From G963666535 sp963666535 (GTDB lineage Bacteria > Bacillota > Clostridia > Oscillospirales > Oscillospiraceae), in the NCBI GenBank assembly GCA_963666535.1, contig OY762913.1:682001-746000 (forward strand): a DNA stretch of 64,000 nucleotides. The letters run 5' to 3'. The position numbers and the translations under genes were made by a program. Positions 33,082 to 43,002 of this stretch are shown here, piece by piece; position 1 is the stretch's first letter; each line of letters starts with the position of its first letter. Under the pieces are notes generated by a model. It was not told where the DNA came from and did not search any database. It saw only the letters and a program-made list of their open reading frames with translations.

Positions 33082-33957
33082 CTAAATGTTAATTTCGTCG
33101 TTGCGGTTCATGCTTTGAAATCCGTCGCCCAGCACTTCGTTGGCCTTGCATACGATGAGAAATGCATTGGGATCAATTTCCTTAATCATCCGTTTAAGCG
33201 TTACAATTTGCTGGCGCTTGAAGGCGCACAGCAACACCCGTTTTTCTTGCCTTGACCAGGCACCTTCCCCGTGGAGGATGGTAACGCCCCGGGCCAGATC
33301 CTGATTGATGGCGTGGGAGAGCTCCTCATACTTGTCACTGATGATATAGGCCATGCGGGCGGTGTTCATGCCGTAGAGAATCCCATCCAACACGATGGAA
33401 CTGATATACAGCGAGACAATGCCATACAGCGAGCTGTTGACGCTTTGAAATGCCACAGCGCAGGAACAGATAACGACCAAATCAATAGAGAGCATCAGCT
33501 TTCCAAGGGGCAGCCAGTTCAGCTTCCGCTTCAGCAAGCGGGCGCCAATGTCGGTGCCGCCGGTGGTTGCGCCCTGCAGGAAAATAAGGCCCAGCGAGAC
33601 CCCCAGCAGAACACCGCCGTAGATGCAGGCCAAAAGGGGCTCCATGGGTTTAAAGGTGTAGATGCTCTCTAGCACATCGATGAACAGGGAGCAAAGGGAC
33701 ATGGACACCAGGGAGGATATCAGCAGCTTGCCGCCCAGCAGTCGCCACCCAAGTAAAAACAGGGGCACATTCATTAAAAAGACCAACAGGCCGATGGAGG
33801 GCATGCCGAAAATATGGTTAATCATCATGGCGATGCCGGTGAGACCCCCATAGGCAATGTCATTGGCGGCATAGAACCAGTTGAAGGTTACGGCATACAG
33901 TGCACTGGCGAAAAGAATAACCAGATAGGATAACGCCATGCTTTTTTTTGTTTTCAT
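33082..33957 (-). CDS. YitT family membrane protein
   Basis: 291 residues from the ATG at 33957 (AAGGAAG upstream). Five or six transmembrane helices occupy the first 200 residues (YAVTFNWFYAANDIAYGGLT, GATTGGTDIGARLL are family hallmarks), followed by a soluble DUF2179 domain (VTILHGEGAWSRQEKRVLLC, IDPNAFLIV). A transport-like role is suspected for the family but the substrate is unknown. The LUD gene follows 8 bases downstream, probably in one transcript. The longer upstream frame has no start signal. Confidence 0.9.
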   Translation of the reverse strand: MKTKKSMALSYLVILFASALYAVTFNWFYAANDIAYGGLTGIAMMINHIFGMPSIGLLVFLMNVPLFLLGWRLLGGKLLISSLVSMSLCSLFIDVLESIYTFKPMEPLLACIYGGVLLGVSLGLIFLQGATTGGTDIGARLLKRKLNWLPLGKLMLSIDLVVICSCAVAFQSVNSSLYGIVSLYISSIVLDGILYGMNTARMAYIISDKYEELSHAINQDLARGVTILHGEGAWSRQEKRVLLCAFKRQQIVTLKRMIKEIDPNAFLIVCKANEVLGDGFQSMNRNDEINI

Positions 33958-34039
33958 CAAAAAGCTTCCTTTCGGCCGTTGAGCAGCGGATTGCTGCGGC
34001 TGCCCCATGGAGGTTTCGTGTTGCGGGTTAGCCTGCCGG

Positions 34040-36280
34040 TTACAACAGAGTGATCTGCTGTTCCACACGATCCTCTTCCTTGAGCAGTGCGCCGGCGATG
34101 GGCAGGGCGCGGGCCCGATAGCGGGCGGCGTTGACAATGGGGGTTTCTCCCAGAGGCCTCGCGCTTTCCACCTTGTATTTGGGCTTGAGGGTCATGACGT
34201 TGACACCCTGCGTGTTGCGGGTGGCCTTGGGGTTGAGGCTGGCTGTGTGGAAAACCACGGCGCGCCCCTCGTTGGAAATAACGGCCATTTCCAGATCTTC
34301 GGTCAGCAGGCAGGCTGTGACCAAGGGGGATTTATCCGAATACGCGCCCGTGAGTTTTTTTCGCCTGGTTTGGGTCTGATACCCCGAAAGCTCCACCCGG
34401 GCGGCCTTTCCGTTTTCGAAGAAGAAGAGCAGGTGGGCGGAATAATCACCGGGCACGCAGGCCCACAAAACGCTTTCTCCCGCGTCCATTTCCAGCTTCG
34501 AGGGCAGATAGTCGCCCAGCACGCTGGCCTTGGCATCGTCAAATTCCGACAGCCTGGTTTTGTAGCACTGCTGCCGGTCGGTGAAAACCAGCAGCTCGTC
34601 GCGGTTGGAGGCGCTCCACTGGAGGAAGGGGCCGTCTCCCTCCTTGTATTTCTGCTCGCCGCCCATACGCAGGGAAAGGGGGGTGATTTTTTTGAAGTAA
34701 CCCTCTCGGGAGAGAAAAAGATTGACAGGGTAATCTTCGGCTTCCTCCGCCTCGACCACCGCTTCGGTTTCGTGCTCGTAGATGATGTCGGTGCGGCGGG
34801 GGGCTGCGTGCTTCTTGCGGACATTTTCCAGCTCCGCGATGATGAGCATTTTAATGCGTTCCGGCTTGTTCACGAGGTCCTGCAGATCGGCGATCTCCGC
34901 TTCTAAGGAAGAGGTTTCCTCAATTCGCTTCAAGATATACGATTTATTAATATTGCGCAGCTTGATATCCGCCACATACTCAGCCTGAACGGTGTCAATG
35001 CCGAAGCCGATCATCAGATTGGGGACCACCTCGGCGTCTTCTTCGGTTTCGCGAATGATGTGGATGGCCCGGTCAATGTCCAGCAGGATTTTTTTAAGGC
35101 CCTTCAGTAAATGCAGCTTGTCCTGCTTTTTCTTCATGTCGAAATAGACCCGGCGGCGGACAGATTCCCCGCGCCACGCGGTCCACTCCTCCAGAATCTC
35201 GCCCACACCCATCACCCGGGGCATACCGGCAATGAGAATGTTGAAGTTGCAGGAAACACTGTCCTGCAGGGGAGTGGCGCGAAACAGCTTTGCCATCAGC
35301 TTGTCAGGGTCGGTGCCGCGCTTGAGGTCGATGGTCAGCTTCAGGCCGGACAGATCGGTTTCGTCCCGCATGTCGGCGATTTCTTTAATTTTTCCCACCT
35401 TAACCAGCTCCGCCACCTTGTCCATGATGGCTTCCACTGTGGTGGAGTAAGGGATCTCATAGACCTCAATCAGGTTTTCTTCTTTGAGATAGCGCCATTT
35501 TGAGCGCACCTTGAAGGAGCCCCGGCCGGTCCGGTAGATGTCGGAGAGTTCCCGTTCGTCGTACAGCAGCTGGCCACCGGTGGGGAAATCGGGGGCTTTC
35601 AGCGTGGTGAGCAGGTCAAGATCGGGGTTTTTGAGATAAGCGATGGTGGTGTCGCACACCTCGCCCAGATTAAAACCGCACAGGTTAGACGCCATTCCGA
35701 CCGCGATGCCCTGATTTGCCGAGACTAGAATGTTGGGGAAGGTGGTGGGCAGCAGCGTCGGTTCCTTCATGGAGCCGTCGTAATTGTCCACAAAGTCCAC
35801 GGTGTCCTGATCAATATCCCGGAACAATTCGGCGCAGATTGCGTCCAGCCGCACCTCGGTATAACGGGCGGCGGCCCAGGCCATATCACGGGAGTAGGAT
35901 TTTCCGAAGTTGCCCTTGGAGTCGACCAGGGGGTGCAGCAGCGCGCCATAGCCGCGGGAGAGGCGCACCATGGTGTCGTAAATCGCCGCATCGCCGTGTG
36001 GATTGAGCTTCATGGTTTGTCCCACAACGTTGGCGGACTTGGTGCGGTTGCCGCCCAGCAGATGCATCTGGTACATGGTGTACAACAGCTTGCGGTGAGA
36101 GGGCTTGAACCCGTCGATTTCGGGGATGGCGCGGGAGACGATCACGCTCATGGCGTAGGGCATATAGTTGACTTCCAGCGTGTCGGTGATGGGCTGCTGC
36201 ACCACTTCGGCGTGCAGCCCCATTACATTGGGGTTTGAAACCCTTGGTGCCCCCTCGTCGGGGGTTTTCTTCTTGGCCAA
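34040..36280 (-). CDS. Type IIA DNA topoisomerase subunit A (GyrA/ParC-like)
   Basis: 746 residues from TTG at 36280 (AAGGA upstream). DNA breakage-reunion features: YAMSVIVSRAIPEIDGFKPS, HRKLLYTMYQM, and the catalytic tyrosine in DMAWAAARYTEVRLD. A coiled-coil gate follows near 400-470, and a shortened C-terminal domain with beta-propeller-like repeats. It lacks an evident GyrA box and is shorter than GyrA. Paired with the B-type subunit just upstream, it forms a topoisomerase IV-like or third type II enzyme common in Clostridia. Confidence 0.88.
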   Translation of the reverse strand: MAKKKTPDEGAPRVSNPNVMGLHAEVVQQPITDTLEVNYMPYAMSVIVSRAIPEIDGFKPSHRKLLYTMYQMHLLGGNRTKSANVVGQTMKLNPHGDAAIYDTMVRLSRGYGALLHPLVDSKGNFGKSYSRDMAWAAARYTEVRLDAICAELFRDIDQDTVDFVDNYDGSMKEPTLLPTTFPNILVSANQGIAVGMASNLCGFNLGEVCDTTIAYLKNPDLDLLTTLKAPDFPTGGQLLYDERELSDIYRTGRGSFKVRSKWRYLKEENLIEVYEIPYSTTVEAIMDKVAELVKVGKIKEIADMRDETDLSGLKLTIDLKRGTDPDKLMAKLFRATPLQDSVSCNFNILIAGMPRVMGVGEILEEWTAWRGESVRRRVYFDMKKKQDKLHLLKGLKKILLDIDRAIHIIRETEEDAEVVPNLMIGFGIDTVQAEYVADIKLRNINKSYILKRIEETSSLEAEIADLQDLVNKPERIKMLIIAELENVRKKHAAPRRTDIIYEHETEAVVEAEEAEDYPVNLFLSREGYFKKITPLSLRMGGEQKYKEGDGPFLQWSASNRDELLVFTDRQQCYKTRLSEFDDAKASVLGDYLPSKLEMDAGESVLWACVPGDYSAHLLFFFENGKAARVELSGYQTQTRRKKLTGAYSDKSPLVTACLLTEDLEMAVISNEGRAVVFHTASLNPKATRNTQGVNVMTLKPKYKVESARPLGETPIVNAARYRARALPIAGALLKEEDRVEQQITLL

Positions 36281-36478
36281 ATATGATCAGTCCTTTTTGT
36301 GGTCTTGGGCCCCGCGTCCAAGCAAGGGGAACGGCGTGGGCTGGGCTGAGAGGTGGGGAGCCGCAGGGATGCTGGGTTTGCCCCCCTGCACGGAACTGCA
36401 CAGCGGCGCCCGGGGGCGCTGATTAGAGGAGCCTGGTTTTATGAAAAGGATTCCGATAGCGCCCAGGGGGCACCTGTC
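36281..36478. other. Gap between the two topoisomerase genes
   Basis: 198 bases, GC-rich. A GCGCCCGGGGGCGC palindrome lies near 36409-36422. No gene and no clear promoter are seen; the two genes may still share a transcript. Confidence 0.5.
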
Positions 36479-38473
36479 TTAAGAGATGTCGGCAAGCTCG
36501 AGATACTTATATCCGTCATTTGCAATGTGGTCTTTTCTGCCCTGCAGGTTGTCCCCCAGCAGAAGGTCAAAGGCGTCCGCCGTGGCCTGCACATCGGCAG
36601 CGATAATCTTGATCAGCCGTCTGGTTTCCGGGTTCATGGTGGTCAGCCACATCATGTCTGGCTCGTTTTCACCCAGTCCCTTGCTTCGGTCTACCTTGTA
36701 TTTCTGTCCTTCCAGCTTGGCCACAATGTCGTTTTTTTCCTTGTCGGAGTAGGCAAACCAGGTCTTTTCCTTGCAGTTAATCTCATACAGAGGGGTTTCG
36801 GCGATGTAGACATATCCCTGCTCAATGAGGGAGGGTGTCAGCCGGTACAGCATGGTGAGAATCAGCGTGCGGATCTGGAAGCCGTCCACATCGCCATCGG
36901 TACAGATGACAATTTTGTTCCACCGCAAAGCGGACAGGTCGAAAGAGGACAGATCCTTCACGTGCTTGTCCTGTACCTCTACGCCGCAGCCCATCACTTT
37001 CAGAAGATCGGTAATAATCTCGCTTTTAAAAATCTTTCCAAAGTCGGCCTTCAGGCAGTTCAGAATTTTGCCGCGAACCGGCATGATCCCCTGAAATTCG
37101 GCATCTCGACTGAGTTTTACAGATCCCATGGCGGAGTCGCCCTCCACGATGTACAGCTCTCTTTTGCCCACGTCTTTGGTGCGGCAGTCCACAAATTTTT
37201 GCACCCGATTGGAAATGTCGATGTTGCCGGAGAGTTTTTTCTTGACATTCAGACGGGCCTTCTCCGCGGTTTCGCGGCTGCGCTTGTTGATGAGCATTTG
37301 GGCGCCGATCTTCTCCGCGTCCATGGGGTTTTCGATGAAGTAGACCTCCAGCTGTTCCCGGAGGAAGGCGGTCATGGCCTCCTGAATGAATTTGTTGTTG
37401 ATGGCCTTTTTTGTCTGATTCTCATAGCTGGTCTGGGTGGAAAAGTTGTTTGAAATCAGCACCAGCGCGTCCTGCACGTCGTTGAAGGTGACCTTGCTCT
37501 CATTTTTTTGATACTTGCCATTTTGCCGCAGATATCCGTCGATGGCGGAGATAAAGGCCGACTTCATTGCCTTTTCGGGCGAGCCGCCATGCTCCAGCCA
37601 GGAGGAATTGTGGTAATGTTCGATGACATTCACCGTGTTGGAGAAGCAGAACGAGACGGAAAGCTTCACCTTATAGTCCGGCTTGTCCGCACGGTCGCGG
37701 CCTCGTCGCTCGGTTTGCCAGAACATGGGGGTGGTCAGGCAGTTGTCGCCCACTAGCTCAGTCACATAATCCACAATACCGTTTTCATACTTGAATTCGG
37801 TGGTCTCAAAGTTGCTGCCCGTCTGATTGCGGAGCCGGAAGGTAACCCCGGCGTTGACCACCGCCTGCCGCTTCATCACGTCCAGATAATAATCGGCGGG
37901 AATGTCGATGTCGGTAAAGACGTCCAGATCAGGCTTCCAGTGGAAAATGGAGCCGGTTTTTTTTCGGTCCGCAGGCTCCTTTTTCAGGCCGCCAATGTTT
38001 TCTCCCTTTTCAAAATGCAGGGAGTATTTCAGCCCGTCCCGATAGATAATGGCGTCGAAGTACGCGGAAGCGTACTGGGTGGCGCAGGAGCCAAGACCGT
38101 TAAGCCCCAAGGAGTACTCGTAATTATCGCCGCCGGCGTTGTCGTACTTGCCGCCGGCGTACAGCTCGCAGAAGACCAATTCCCAGTTGAACTTCTGCTC
38201 TTTTTCGTTCCAGTCCACCGGACAGCCCCGGCCGAAATCCTCTACCTCAATGGAATGGTCGGCGTAGCGTGTGACGGTAATCACGTCGCCGTGGCCCTCC
38301 CGCGCCTCGTCAATGGCGTTGGACAGAATCTCAAACACCGCGTGCTCGCAGCCGTCCAGTCCGTCGGAGCCGAAGATGACACCGGGGCGCTTGCGCACCC
38401 GATCGGCCCCCTTCAGGGAGGATATGGATTCATTATCATATGCCTTTGTTTTTCTTGAAACAGGTGGAGCCAT
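36479..38473 (-). CDS. Type IIA DNA topoisomerase subunit B (GyrB/ParE-like)
   Basis: 664 residues from the ATG at 38473 (AAGGGG upstream). The GHKL ATPase part shows EILSNAIDEAREGHGD and EVEDFGRGCPVDW; the transducer has NFSTQTSYENQTKKAIN; the Toprim domain has LYIVEGDSAMGSVKLSRDAE and CTDGDVDGFQIRTLIL, and the end has TTMNPETR. Standard GyrB/ParE read EGDSAGGSA and TDADVDG, so this is a divergent member though the acidic residues are kept. ATP-dependent strand passage with the A subunit is expected. Confidence 0.88.
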   Translation of the reverse strand: MAPPVSRKTKAYDNESISSLKGADRVRKRPGVIFGSDGLDGCEHAVFEILSNAIDEAREGHGDVITVTRYADHSIEVEDFGRGCPVDWNEKEQKFNWELVFCELYAGGKYDNAGGDNYEYSLGLNGLGSCATQYASAYFDAIIYRDGLKYSLHFEKGENIGGLKKEPADRKKTGSIFHWKPDLDVFTDIDIPADYYLDVMKRQAVVNAGVTFRLRNQTGSNFETTEFKYENGIVDYVTELVGDNCLTTPMFWQTERRGRDRADKPDYKVKLSVSFCFSNTVNVIEHYHNSSWLEHGGSPEKAMKSAFISAIDGYLRQNGKYQKNESKVTFNDVQDALVLISNNFSTQTSYENQTKKAINNKFIQEAMTAFLREQLEVYFIENPMDAEKIGAQMLINKRSRETAEKARLNVKKKLSGNIDISNRVQKFVDCRTKDVGKRELYIVEGDSAMGSVKLSRDAEFQGIMPVRGKILNCLKADFGKIFKSEIITDLLKVMGCGVEVQDKHVKDLSSFDLSALRWNKIVICTDGDVDGFQIRTLILTMLYRLTPSLIEQGYVYIAETPLYEINCKEKTWFAYSDKEKNDIVAKLEGQKYKVDRSKGLGENEPDMMWLTTMNPETRRLIKIIAADVQATADAFDLLLGDNLQGRKDHIANDGYKYLELADIS

Positions 38474-38707
38474 AAAAATCCCCTTACTGTGATGATTTTG
38501 ATATTCTATCATACCCTGTTTTATCATGGAAAGTCAAGGAAACCACACATAGAGCCACACATGCGCCGGGGGAAAGAGGGAAGCGGCGAGTGTGCTGCCA
38601 GCGCCCACCTTGCAGGAGAAAGGCCGCCAGCACTTTTTCGCGGGCGAAAAGCGGCACAGCAAATGGCTGTGCCGCTTTCTGCTGTTAGTTAAAAGCGCTG
38701 TGGGCGT

Positions 38708-39529
38708 TTATAGCGTTTTTAACCAGTCTATGCACATGGAATGCCAGTGGGCGGCCCGAGCATCGTAGTGGGTGACATCCCGAGCGCACTCCCGGGTGGC
38801 AAGTCCCATGGCGTGGGGTCCCTGGCTGAAGACATGAAGCTCGTAGGGCACCCCGTTTTCCCGCAAAGCGTTGGCATAAAGAAGGGTGTTTTCTGGAGAG
38901 ACCGAGCCGTCGGTCGAGGTGGTCCACAAAAAGGCGGGCGGGTTTTCGGGGGTAACGCTTCGCTCCAGCGAAAGCGCTTCGGGAATGGGACCATCCCCGC
39001 CCAGCAGCGTGCGGAAGGAGCTGCACACCGGCGCGGCAAAAGCGGAAATGACGGGGTAGGAGAGAATGGCGGCGTCCGGCCGCACCTCCGCTGGGGCAAG
39101 CCCCAGCGTTTCGCGCAGAATGGTGCTGTTCCACAGATTGGACAGGCATCCGGCCAGATGGCCCCCCGCAGAAAAGCCGCAAACGGCAATGTGGTCAGGG
39201 CGCACGCCGTAGTGGGAGGCGTTGCGGCGCAGGAAAGAAAGCGCTGCCGCCGCCTCTAAAAACGCCTGGGGCCAGCAGACGGGAGAAACGCTGTATTCCA
39301 GGACAAATGCCTGTACCCCTGCGTTCAGAAAGGCCAGGGCCACCGGCTCCCCTTCGCCGGGGGCCACGACTTCGTACCCGCCGCCGGGCAAAATCAGAAC
39401 CGCCCAGCGGGCGCCATCGTCGGCCACCATGCCGGTATGGGGGCGGGCGTAGGCCGTGAGAGAAACCGAGCAGGGGGACAATGGCAGTTGGGCGTGCAGT
39501 TGGGTGGGGGAAATTTGTTGATACAGCAT
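38708..39529 (-). CDS. Alpha/beta-hydrolase, acetyl-esterase/BD-FAE type
   Basis: 273 residues. The oxyanion-hole segment LILPGGGYEVVAPGE, the nucleophile elbow AVCGFSAGGHLAG, the aspartate in TSTDGSVSPENTLL and the histidine in FSQGPHAMG make a full catalytic triad. The layout fits bifunctional feruloyl/acetyl-xylan esterases (hormone-sensitive-lipase-like). No signal peptide, so intracellular deacetylation of imported sugars is likely. No glycoside genes are nearby. Confidence 0.85.
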   Translation of the reverse strand: MLYQQISPTQLHAQLPLSPCSVSLTAYARPHTGMVADDGARWAVLILPGGGYEVVAPGEGEPVALAFLNAGVQAFVLEYSVSPVCWPQAFLEAAAALSFLRRNASHYGVRPDHIAVCGFSAGGHLAGCLSNLWNSTILRETLGLAPAEVRPDAAILSYPVISAFAAPVCSSFRTLLGGDGPIPEALSLERSVTPENPPAFLWTTSTDGSVSPENTLLYANALRENGVPYELHVFSQGPHAMGLATRECARDVTHYDARAAHWHSMCIDWLKTL

Positions 39530-39660
39530 AAATACCTCCCGAGCAGCAATAAAACGGTTCGTGCCCTCATTATATCAATTTTTTGGAGGAGAATCCAGCG
39601 TCTAGAGAAAAAGGTATTGACAAATGGGCGGATGTCCTATTATAATAAATTTTGCTGTTT

Positions 39661-39737
39661 GGACGATTAGCTCAGCTGGCTAGAGCACCTGCTTGACGTG
39701 CAGGGGGTCACAGGTTCGAGTCCTGTATCGTCCACCA
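39661..39737 (+). tRNA. tRNA-Val (GAC); integration target
   Basis: 77 bases with CCA. Acceptor GGACGAT pairs with ATCGTCC, the anticodon loop TTGACGT gives GAC. Its terminator (AATCCCCTAGAGCC with GGCTTTAGGGGATT) starts 3 bases downstream. The same terminator sequence recurs at 43806 next to an intact integrase, marking this as the attachment locus of integrative elements. Confidence 0.96.
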
Positions 39738-39849
39738 ACGAATCCCCTAGAGCCGCAAGGCTTTAGGGGATTTTTCATTTTTCGAAATTTGTAGTTTGTT
39801 GACGATTTGTTGACAACTGGACTATTTGTTTTTTTCATTGCCTTCTTCA
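39736..39849. repeat. Att-type repeat copy A with integrase 3' relic
   Basis: 114 bases that match 43806-43921 at roughly 80 percent: the tRNA terminator (CAACGAATCCCC, AGAGCCGCAAGGCTTTAGGG), a TTGTTGACAA-rich spacer, and the segment CATTGCCTTCTTCA that encodes the end of the integrase on the minus strand. Here the match stops after about ten codons and no integrase is left, so this is the scar of an earlier related element, or its left end. Confidence 0.8.
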
Positions 39850-40107
39850 CCCCCGCAGCATTCTTTAACCCATCTGCACACTGTGTTGATGTCGATAACT
39901 CGTTCCTTCACAGCTTGTTGCTGACTTGCGGCTCCTCAGGATATGCTGCGTGCGGGCTATGTTCTCATTTCCCCCTGAATATTTAATGTTATTGGATACC
40001 ATGGTTGCTTCTTATCCCCATGGTATCACAACACACTCCAAATTCTTTACTGCAGTCCACGCTTTAAAATGGTGGCGCTCACCTTAGTCCATAATTATTG
40101 CAGCTGT
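39850..40107. other. Remnant sequence beyond the integrase relic
   Basis: On the minus strand a 37-codon open stretch (AVKERVIDINTVCRWVKECC, then GGEEGNEKNK and stop) reads into the relic in a different frame from the integrase match. It may be the end of another lost gene. The remainder, with GATACCATGG and CCATGGTATC forming an inverted repeat near 39996-40026, has no gene that I can support. Confidence 0.4.
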
Positions 40108-40719
40108 CTATTTGGTTTTGGTCTCTTGACAAAACGTTTTCTTGTGCAGAATTTCTTTCATTACAGCACATATTATGGAAACAGCAGATAGAAATAAGGT
40201 CAATCCCCATATGGCGGAAAGCATCGTTTTTTGCGGAGAAAAAATACTGCATACGAAAACAATTACACATAATGTAACGGCAATTGTCCGAGCTATTTTT
40301 TTCATGCGGCATCCTTTTTCTTTGCTCATTGGAAAGTTCACGTGTTTAACGGGCGCAAACAAAAACACAAAAAACAAACCCGAAACAGCTAATATACACG
40401 GCAGAAAGCGATAGGACTCAATAATTGGAAGGATTAGCATTGTTCCCGCCCAACCGGCAAGCATGAAAAGGAAGCAACGCAAATGCGTCATGGCGTGGTA
40501 CCCCCCCGCGAAGCTCTGCTGAAGCGCGAAGCCAAACAGGAGGAGCAGCGTTTCTAAAAAGCATCCAAAGAAAAATCCCAGAAGCAATAGAGCACCGGCA
40601 TTTATGAGATACATGAAAACGAGTTCAAGCCCGTATTCATATAGTTCACGATTTTCTTCGCTAGCATCTCCATATGAAAAAATAAAATCAACGCCGCGCT
40701 GGATTAGCCTACCATACAT
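40108..40719 (-). CDS. agrB: AgrB-type peptide-processing membrane protease
   Basis: 203 residues from the ATG at 40719 (GGGGG eight bases upstream). Several transmembrane helices, and FAGGYHAMTHLRC carrying His75 and Cys82, the same spacing as the catalytic His77/Cys84 of the staphylococcal enzyme. AgrB removes the C-terminal tail of the AgrD precursor and forms the thiolactone ring at the membrane. It is the last gene of a D-A-C-B order on the minus strand; the more usual order is B-D-C-A. Confidence 0.93.
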   Translation of the reverse strand: MYGRLIQRGVDFIFSYGDASEENRELYEYGLELVFMYLINAGALLLLGFFFGCFLETLLLLFGFALQQSFAGGYHAMTHLRCFLFMLAGWAGTMLILPIIESYRFLPCILAVSGLFFVFLFAPVKHVNFPMSKEKGCRMKKIARTIAVTLCVIVFVCSIFSPQKTMLSAIWGLTLFLSAVSIICAVMKEILHKKTFCQETKTK

Positions 40720-40827
40720 AGAAGAATCCCCCTTAAACGAATCGTTTTTGATATCATTGCATACTGCTGTAAAAATGCAATAATAAGTGTAGATCGCGCT
40801 AGTTAAGCTGCTAAATCCAACCATCAT

Positions 40828-42189
40828 TTATACTTGAGTATAGTCTTTTTCGGCTGTCTGTAGGTCAGTGCTGCACACATATTCTATTGGGAACATGATA
40901 TTAGTCTCAAACACGCAGTTATCATGCGTTCGGTTTACATACCCTTCATACTTGTCTGTAATCTCATCAATATGCCTGATCCCAATTCCATGGTATTTCT
41001 CTTTTTTATCCGTTAAAAAGCTGGCACCCAATTTGCGCACAATACCATTTGTAGAATTTCTGACCGTAATATGCAGATGCCCCTTAATTGTCTTAATTTC
41101 GATTTCAATAAAGCGTTTTGTATCCACTCCGATCATCCGCTGGCAAGCTTCAATCGCATTGTCCAGGAGGTTCCCAAGCAGAATGCACATGTCGGAATCA
41201 TTGATACTTAAAACAGGGGGGGCATAAATGTTCACACGGGTTTGTATGTCTTGATTCCGCGTAAAAAGAAGTTTGCTGCTCACGATAGCGTCTATGAGCA
41301 AATTTCCGCTGTTGACCGACATTTCCATATCGGTAATGCTTTGCTCAATCTCCTTAAGATAGCTTTTCAGCTTGTCGTACTTTTCGAGCTGCAGGTAGCC
41401 ATGAATGACGTGCAAGTGGTTGTGATAATCATGCCGCCAACCACGCATCTCGTCATAGATACTCATGATTTCTTCATAGTGGCGCATCAGCATATCATAT
41501 CGCTGCAGTTCCGCCTGCATCTGCAGATTGTTTTGGGCTTGCTTGGAAAGGCTTTCGTATAGGACAAACAAGACCAAATTGATAACAAGGATACCCATAG
41601 ATGCGCCGATCAGTAAAAACTCGCTTGCCGAAGATGGCACAGGACCTAATCCATACTCAAGCAACAAAGCGACCGTCAATAAACTAGTAGCGGATACAAA
41701 AATAAATGTAACAATTATGGGTGTACTATTTAAACATCCAGGCTCTTTATGTGTGGTGAGGAGAAAGAATAAGATTGCTTGCATCAGTTTACAAAGAATT
41801 AGAAGCTCAAAGCGTGTAACCGAATGCTCTCGGAGGATAATATCTGTGGTCACTCCAGGTAAAAGCAATCCCACAGATACGCCTATTAAAGCAGTCGCGC
41901 ATATTAGAGCAACTCCTAGGAACGCCCAGAAGAGTTTTAATAACATTTTCCCTTTTCGTGCTATCAATGTATATATAAACACTATACTCAGTGCATATAA
42001 ATAATCGGGTGGGAATTTCATGCTATAGAAATTAATGAAAAATACTCCAATTGAACCGACAACAAGAGCAACCCCAAAAGAAAATTTTTCTTTTCTTTTG
42101 GGAGGACATTTGCTGTTAATTAAGAATAAATAAAGACCCATCTCTACCAGATTTACGGAAATCTCTATGCCGTACCAAAGCCAATTCAT
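40828..42189 (-). CDS. agrC: AgrC-type sensor histidine kinase
   Basis: 453 residues: about six transmembrane helices in the first 215, a dimerisation helix, the phospho-acceptor segment MRGWRHDYHNHLHVIHGYLQ (His near residue 250), and a GHKL ATPase domain with LLGNLLDNAIEAC and GIGIRHIDEI. These are HPK10-family features of peptide-pheromone receptors. Its start overlaps the response-regulator stop by ATGA, so the two are translationally coupled. Confidence 0.93.
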   Translation of the reverse strand: MNWLWYGIEISVNLVEMGLYLFLINSKCPPKRKEKFSFGVALVVGSIGVFFINFYSMKFPPDYLYALSIVFIYTLIARKGKMLLKLFWAFLGVALICATALIGVSVGLLLPGVTTDIILREHSVTRFELLILCKLMQAILFFLLTTHKEPGCLNSTPIIVTFIFVSATSLLTVALLLEYGLGPVPSSASEFLLIGASMGILVINLVLFVLYESLSKQAQNNLQMQAELQRYDMLMRHYEEIMSIYDEMRGWRHDYHNHLHVIHGYLQLEKYDKLKSYLKEIEQSITDMEMSVNSGNLLIDAIVSSKLLFTRNQDIQTRVNIYAPPVLSINDSDMCILLGNLLDNAIEACQRMIGVDTKRFIEIEIKTIKGHLHITVRNSTNGIVRKLGASFLTDKKEKYHGIGIRHIDEITDKYEGYVNRTHDNCVFETNIMFPIEYVCSTDLQTAEKDYTQV

Positions 42190-42905
42190 ATTTTGATTCC
42201 TTTTGCATAGTAGTGTAAAAAAGCTTCATTCATTCCATTCCATCGACTTTTACTGACTGGGATACAGATTCCGTTATCCAACAAGACTTCCGATTTTTTT
42301 ACGGTGTTGACATAATGCAGGTTTACAATAAAAGAACGATGGCAGCGAAAAAATCTGTCATTTGGTAATTCTTGTTCCAATTCTCCCATGTTTTTCTTGA
42401 ATCTAAATTCTCCTTTTGTTGTCTTTGCTTCAACATAATGGGAAAAAATTTCAAACGCAAAAATTTCATTGTAATTGAGCCGTAAGCTTTGCCCCTCCAT
42501 TGTCAGTAAAAAAGTCTCCTTACTGCGAAGAGAAATAATTTCTGACGCTCGGTCAAGGCAAGTAAAACAGCTTTCTTTTTTAACAGGTTTCAGCAGGTAG
42601 TCAATGGCCTGTACCTCGTATCCTTGAAACACATAGTCTATAAGCCCGGTGATAAAAACAATATTAGTCCTATCTCCGCTTTTTCGAAGTAAGCGGGCCA
42701 GGTCTAACCCGGTCATGTTTTTCATGTTAATATCAAGGAATGCTAAGTCAAATCGTTTCCCCTCTGACCAATAAAAGAGCAATTCAATGGCGCTGGAGTA
42801 TGCATATACTTCTACCGGCACCTCATGCTTTTCCGCCCAAATGCCAATATATTCCGTTATCAGGTCGTTTTGGTTTCTCTCATCATCACAAACGGCTATC
42901 CGCAT
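42186..42905 (-). CDS. agrA: AgrA-type LytTR response regulator
   Basis: 239 residues from the ATG at 42905, with GGAGG seven bases upstream. Receiver domain (MRIAVCDDERNQNDLI; phospho-acceptor Asp in LAFLDINM; Lys in YLLKPVKK) and a C-terminal LytTR DNA-binding domain (EIFAFEIFSHYVEAKTTKG, FFRCHRSFIVNLHYV). LytTR regulators of this type activate the agr promoter and target genes. The longer frame upstream crosses the AgrD terminator and is not real. Confidence 0.93.
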   Translation of the reverse strand: MRIAVCDDERNQNDLITEYIGIWAEKHEVPVEVYAYSSAIELLFYWSEGKRFDLAFLDINMKNMTGLDLARLLRKSGDRTNIVFITGLIDYVFQGYEVQAIDYLLKPVKKESCFTCLDRASEIISLRSKETFLLTMEGQSLRLNYNEIFAFEIFSHYVEAKTTKGEFRFKKNMGELEQELPNDRFFRCHRSFIVNLHYVNTVKKSEVLLDNGICIPVSKSRWNGMNEAFLHYYAKGIKI

Positions 42906-43002
42906 TCCATATCCTCCATGTCCTAACGCCCAGGTTAAGAGTTGCGTTGTTTTTATTATACATTTTTTGTAATATTTAGTCAATTGAAACCCTGATTTTG
43001 CC

